Part shown: piece by piece, positions 60,351 through 64,000 of the stretch
How positions within the stretch are numbered: the stretch's first letter is position 1
Layout: the number at the start of each line of letters is the position of its first letter
Position numbers and translations under genes: made by a program
The notes under the pieces: generated by a model
The model's database searches: none
Seen by the model: only the letters and a program-made list of their open reading frames with translations
What the model was told of the DNA's origin: nothing
NCBI GenBank assembly: GCA_040394635.1
Contig: JBEBRW010000001.1
Location: 248,001 to 312,000 of the forward strand
DNA: 64,000 nucleotides
Direction: 5' to 3'
Source of the DNA: UBA5239 sp040394635
Lineage (GTDB): Bacteria; Verrucomicrobiota; Lentisphaeria; Victivallales; Victivallaceae

Positions 60351-61274
60351 TCATTGATATTGATCGAACAACGCCGCCGCGTAAAACTCTGGATCGAAAA
60401 CCTGCAGATCCTCGGGGCGCTCGCCCAGTCCGATATAATACACATTGAATCCGAATTCCTGGTGCAGCGCCACGGCCATGCCGCCTTTGCCGCTGCCGTC
60501 AAGCTTGGTCAAAACAAGTCCGGTCAAACCGGATACCTTGGAAAATTCACGCGCCTGGTTCACCGCATTGCCGCCGAGGCTGGCATCGACCGTGAGCCAG
60601 ACTTCATGCGGAGCGCCGGGGTAGACCTTGTCGATGGTCCGGCAGATCTTGCCGAGCTCATCCATCAAACTCTTGCGGTTATGCTGACGGCCCGCGGTAT
60701 CGATAATCAGGTAATCGGCCTCGCGTGCCAGCGCCGCCTTGGTCGCGTCAAACGCCACGCTGGAGGGATCGGCTCCGGGAGCAGCCGCCACGACCTGAGC
60801 GCCGGTGCGCTCGCCCCAGAGCTTAAGCTGGTCGACCGCCGCCGCGCGGAACGTGTCGCACGCGGCCAGAATTACTTTTTTGCCTTGGCGCTGATAGTTC
60901 CATGCGAGCTTGCCGCTGGTGGTGGTTTTGCCGCTGCCGTTCACGCCGACCATCAGGATGACGGTGGGCTTGCCGGGTTCGGCCAGTTTGATCGGCCTGG
61001 TATTCTGGCACATGATTTCAATGACGTCGGCCCGGGCAATGCCCCGGATGTCGTCGGAAGTCTGAATCAGCCCGCGCTGGTAACGGTCGCGAATGTCATT
61101 CACGATCTTGCTGCTGGCCGCCACCCCGAAGTCCGCCGAAATCAGCAATGCTTCGAGGTCTTCGAAATTCTCATCGGACCACGCTTTTTCGCCGGTCACC
61201 AGACTGGTAAGGGCACGGGTTACGGCCGTGGTGGTTTTCTGCAGGCCGTTCTTGAAAATGGAAAATACCGACAT
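60351..61274 (-). CDS. ftsY: Signal recognition particle receptor FtsY
   Basis: 307 residues, lacking the long acidic A domain of E. coli FtsY. A helical N domain (~1-85) leads to the SRP-type GTPase G domain: P-loop GVNGSGKTTT (110-118), DTFRAAAVDQLKLW (insertion/G2), DTAGR (G3), TKLDGSGKGG (G4-G5 region). It docks ribosome-SRP complexes to the membrane translocon. It overlaps the nusB stop by one base (TAATG), so the two are co-translated. Confidence 0.96.
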   Translation of the reverse strand: MSVFSIFKNGLQKTTTAVTRALTSLVTGEKAWSDENFEDLEALLISADFGVAASSKIVNDIRDRYQRGLIQTSDDIRGIARADVIEIMCQNTRPIKLAEPGKPTVILMVGVNGSGKTTTSGKLAWNYQRQGKKVILAACDTFRAAAVDQLKLWGERTGAQVVAAAPGADPSSVAFDATKAALAREADYLIIDTAGRQHNRKSLMDELGKICRTIDKVYPGAPHEVWLTVDASLGGNAVNQAREFSKVSGLTGLVLTKLDGSGKGGMAVALHQEFGFNVYYIGLGERPEDLQVFDPEFYAAALFDQYQ

Positions 61275-61792
61275 TACAACTCCTTTACCGCGTTTCTGGC
61301 CGGGCGCTTCAGCGTATCTTTGATGCCGTTCAGCACGCCGTTGATAAAATTGCCGGATTTTTCGCCGCTGTAGTCGCGGGCAATCCCCACCGCTTCATTG
61401 ATACTGACCACCGGGGGCACGTCGGCAATAAAAAGCATTTCATAGACGGCCACGCGCATGATATTGCGGTCGACAATGGCCATCCGGCCAAGGTCCCATT
61501 TTTCCGAAAACTGGCGCAGTGTCTCGTCGATCTGTTCCTGGTGCTCGAGAATGCCGTGAATCAGCAGATCGGCATACTCGCGCCCCTTGCGGAAAACCCG
61601 GTTCGCCGGCAGCCCGAGCGTGACACCGGTTTCCTCATAAAAATGGTCCAATTCCGACTGTTCCAGCTGGCTCGGTTCGATTTTGTTCAAATCGTTCTGA
61701 AACAGAAATTGCATGGCAAGCTCGCGGCCGACCCGTTTGGAGTGCAGCTGCATCTTGCCGTTCTTGTTATTCTCTTCTGCGAGTTCCATCAT
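61274..61792 (-). CDS. nusB: Transcription antitermination factor NusB
   Basis: 172 residues. RELAMQFLFQNDL is the N-terminal NusB signature and RVAVYEMLFIADVPPVVSINEAVGIARDYSGEKSGNFINGVLNGI is the conserved C-terminal region. The N-terminal ~15 residues before SKRVGRELAM are longer than usual, so an ATG at codon 2 or 14 is also possible. It acts in rRNA antitermination with NusE/S10. It lies 11 bp after ribH. The order ribH-nusB is common in bacteria. Confidence 0.95.
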   Translation of the reverse strand: MMELAEENNKNGKMQLHSKRVGRELAMQFLFQNDLNKIEPSQLEQSELDHFYEETGVTLGLPANRVFRKGREYADLLIHGILEHQEQIDETLRQFSEKWDLGRMAIVDRNIMRVAVYEMLFIADVPPVVSINEAVGIARDYSGEKSGNFINGVLNGIKDTLKRPARNAVKEL

Positions 61793-61803
61793 GTTGCACC
61801 GGG

Positions 61804-62277
61804 TCAGAAGCCTTTGATCAGGTTCGCCATTTCGATGGCGGCCATGGCGGCGTCGGCACCCTTGTTGCCGGCTTTGGTGCCGCTGCGCTCGATCGCCTGC
61901 TCGATGTTATCGGCAGTGATCAGCCCGTAGGTCACCGGCACGCCGGTTTCCAGACCGATCTGGGCCAGCGCTTTGGAGACTTCGGCATTGATATAGCCGG
62001 CGTGCGGGGTCGCCCCCTGAATCACCACGCCCAGCGCCATGACGGCATCGTATTTGCCGGAACGCGCCATCTTGGCGGCAATCATCGGCAATTCGTAGGA
62101 ACCCGGCACCCAGGCCGCTTCGATCTTCTTGGCGTCACCGCCATGACGGACAATGGCGTCCACCGCGCCGTCCAACAGTTTCGACACAAAAAATTCATTG
62201 AAACGCGCACAGACGATCCCGAAGCGCAGACCCGAAGCCTGCAGCATTCCTTCGTATACTTTTCCGACCTTTGTCAT
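61804..62277 (-). CDS. ribH: 6,7-dimethyl-8-ribityllumazine synthase
   Basis: 157 residues. GIVCARFNEFFVSKLLDGA, WVPGSYELPMIAAKMA and VIQGATPHAGYINAEVSKAL (His92, the general base of the family) match RibH, and NKGADAAMAAIEMANL ends the fold. Arg is replaced by Gln in the usual VIRG motif, which slightly changes the active-site rim. The enzyme makes the riboflavin precursor and forms icosahedral or pentameric cages. First gene of the ribH-nusB-ftsY operon. Confidence 0.95.
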   Translation of the reverse strand: MTKVGKVYEGMLQASGLRFGIVCARFNEFFVSKLLDGAVDAIVRHGGDAKKIEAAWVPGSYELPMIAAKMARSGKYDAVMALGVVIQGATPHAGYINAEVSKALAQIGLETGVPVTYGLITADNIEQAIERSGTKAGNKGADAAMAAIEMANLIKGF

Positions 62278-62417
62278 GTAATATCTCCAGATTAATTTAA
62301 ATTCTTATAAGTTAGACGATTTTGCGGAATTTTCCACTTCAGTTACGCTTTTTTTATCAATATTTACACGATTTTACATTGAAAACTCCATTTCCTGAAG
62401 CATAGTTATTCTGATGT

Positions 62418-62544
<127 letters not shown>

Positions 62545-62551
62545 AACTAAA

Positions 62552-62866
62552 ATGAAAAGCCGTCTTTTTTATATATCATTGAATCTGATTATACCGGGCC
62601 TCGGCCAGTTGGCCATGAAGGCCTGGACACGTGCCGTCATCATGATCGCGGGGACCATCGCCGCGCTCATCTGGTTTTTCTTTGAAGTCCTGATGCAGTT
62701 GCTGCCGCTGTACCGGGACGATTTCTCGGGCGATATCAACATCGACGTCAAATACATACTGCTCAGTCTGGGATTGATTCTGGTCATGTACCTCTGGAGC
62801 ATTGCGGATGCGGCCTGGTGCCATATCGAAACGCCGAAAGAGGAAAAAGAGGAGAAGGGTCAATGA
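62552..62866 (+). CDS. Small membrane protein
   Basis: 104 residues with TM segments near 7-25, 28-50 and 67-90 and an acidic-lysine tail (KEEKEEKGQ). LIIPGLGQLAMKAWTRAVI in the first helix is of the type seen in TM2/DUF5683-like small proteins with a GxGQ turn. No ribosome binding site is evident before ATG 62552, which is unusual. Its stop overlaps the next start (ATGA), favouring a real, coupled gene. Confidence 0.65.
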   Translation: MKSRLFYISLNLIIPGLGQLAMKAWTRAVIMIAGTIAALIWFFFEVLMQLLPLYRDDFSGDINIDVKYILLSLGLILVMYLWSIADAAWCHIETPKEEKEEKGQ

Positions 62867-64000
62867 AATTCCATACTGTTTTGCTGACCGCCGCGCTGTT
62901 GGGAACCTGTGCGGCGCAGGGCCCGCCGTCCATCGTCTGGAGCCCCACCACCACCCGCCCGGAAGTCGTCGACACCAAAGCCAATATCACCATCAACCCG
63001 GACGCATCCGGCGACCACTTCGGCGATCTTGCCGAAGACACCATGGCTTCGCAGATCGCCGACCGGGGGCATATCCTGAACTGGGCCCCGCTGTGGCTCC
63101 CGCACGGTGCGGGCCGTCCGAACCTGCCGGCTGCCACGCTCAGCGTCGACGGCTCCGTACTGGCCGTGATCGAGACCGTCGGCGCGGCGGCCGGTCCCCG
63201 GCAGTCCCGAATCGTCTGCATCCACCCCGGTACCGGCAAGGTCTTGCGGATCATCGAGTTGAAAGAGCGCAGCATCGAGCGCATCCATATCCTGAACGGC
63301 CGCAACGAAGCGCTGCTGTATCAAGCCGGGCAGAAAGTGTTCGAACAACCCAACCGCCTGATCAAAGTGAGCCTCGAGACCGGCTCCGTCACCGGCGAGT
63401 TTCCGCCGTTCAAGGGTGAACTCCGCGACCTGAGCCTCAGCCATGATGGCCGCCAGGCGGCGGCAATAGAGAAAGGTTCGCCCAATATTCAAATCTACGA
63501 TCTCACATCTCCGGGCCAGCCTCCCGTAACCTTCGATTCGGAAACTCAGGAGGGGCTGACGGCGTTCTCCCCCGACGGAAAACTGCTGCTCCTGGCCACC
63601 GCCAAACAGCTTCAGTTCTTCGACCTCGCCAACCCCGGCACCCGGAAACGCAATCCTCTGAACCTCCCGGCCGGCCCCAAACCCGATCTCTTCACCGCCG
63701 CCCCGGACCAGGCAAACGAAATGCTGCTCGGAACGCTCGGCGGCCCGCTTTACCTGATTCGCGGCGAACGGAGCTTCCCGCTGGACGACAATTTCGAGGG
63801 TTTTGCCTCGTTCGCCGACGACATGATCATGCTGGTCACCATGGCCAAAAGTACCGTGCGGTTGCTTGACCGCAATACGCTCCGCGAAGTCGCCCGCTTC
63901 CAGGCCAAAGCCGACAGACCGATCACCCGCGGCAACCTCGAACAGGTCTTTTACCAGAACGGCTTCCTGCTGGTGATCGATTCGCAGGGCAATATCTACA
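62863..64000 (+). CDS. Secreted beta-propeller (WD40/TolB-like) protein, 3' end outside window
   Basis: At least 379 codons. MKFHTVLLTAALLGTCAAQG is a signal sequence. The mature part reads as repeated four-stranded blades: ATLSVDGSVLAVIETV, RDLSLSHDGRQAAAIEKG, LTAFSPDGKLLLLATAKQ, with DG turns typical of WD40/YVTN/TolB propellers. ATG 62863 overlaps the membrane-protein stop. Function unknown; probably a periplasmic or envelope binding protein. Confidence 0.78.
   Translation, partial: MKFHTVLLTAALLGTCAAQGPPSIVWSPTTTRPEVVDTKANITINPDASGDHFGDLAEDTMASQIADRGHILNWAPLWLPHGAGRPNLPAATLSVDGSVLAVIETVGAAAGPRQSRIVCIHPGTGKVLRIIELKERSIERIHILNGRNEALLYQAGQKVFEQPNRLIKVSLETGSVTGEFPPFKGELRDLSLSHDGRQAAAIEKGSPNIQIYDLTSPGQPPVTFDSETQEGLTAFSPDGKLLLLATAKQLQFFDLANPGTRKRNPLNLPAGPKPDLFTAAPDQANEMLLGTLGGPLYLIRGERSFPLDDNFEGFASFADDMIMLVTMAKSTVRLLDRNTLREVARFQAKADRPITRGNLEQVFYQNGFLLVIDSQGNIY

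Overview
The window reads as a piece of chromosome from an anaerobic, sugar-fermenting bacterium of the Lentisphaerota (Victivallis-like) or a close relative in the Planctomycetota-Verrucomicrobiota-Chlamydiota group. This is inferred from gene content: three prepilin-type proteins with the same N-terminal signature (FTLIELLVVIAIIAIL) and a C-terminal DGH motif, many secreted carbohydrate-active proteins, GntR/LacI/AraC-type sugar regulators, and an acetate/ethanol fermentation set (adhE, pta, ackA). No rRNA, tRNA, CRISPR array, transposase or phage gene was seen. The first and last genes run off the window. No gene-free stretch exceeds about 275 bases.

Layout. 1-7937 (minus): GntR regulator, prepilin-like protein, large secreted sugar-binding/beta-propeller protein, Na+/solute symporter and an FG-GAP repeat protein. 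8138-15449: a PocR-AraC regulator converging on a six-gene catabolic operon (PIG-L deacetylase, NodB-like deacetylase, fucose/arabinose isomerase-like protein, M24-fold protein, sensory-rhodopsin-transducer-family protein, TIM-barrel protein). 15588-18228: an exported coiled-coil protein, a MerR regulator divergent from a flavodoxin, then eroded genes. 18324-22935: second regulator-prepilin-secreted protein module. 22992-31728: family II pyrophosphatase, then alpha-2-macroglobulin with PBP1C. 31759-35702: third regulator-prepilin-secreted protein module. 35777-43338: DedA, an overlapping run cvfB-like/PH-zinc ribbon/trmO/CE15-like esterase, a eukaryotic-type tandem phosphofructokinase and a lipase-like protein. 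43407-50172 (minus): uronate/polyol-type catabolic genes (class III aminotransferase, FGGY kinase, amidohydrolase, isomerase, tagaturonate-epimerase-like). 50289-62277: CNNM/CorC protein, adhE, small membrane protein, ankyrin protein, pta-ackA, and ribH-nusB-ftsY. 62552-64000: membrane protein and a truncated secreted beta-propeller protein.

Together the genes describe a polysaccharide degrader. Exported proteins attack or bind glycans, each set under its own local regulator. Symporters, isomerases, kinases and deacetylases feed sugars into glycolysis, and Pta-AckA and AdhE drain acetyl-CoA to acetate and ethanol. The most striking pattern is the threefold repetition of regulator + prepilin-like protein + secreted protein, which I propose as a modular expression/export or display system. 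Also notable are a eukaryotic-type fused PFK, an adhE promoter flanked by two identical-form operators, MerR boxes placed inside both spacers of a divergent promoter pair, and a consensus promoter with an 18-bp perfect palindrome ahead of the GntR gene.
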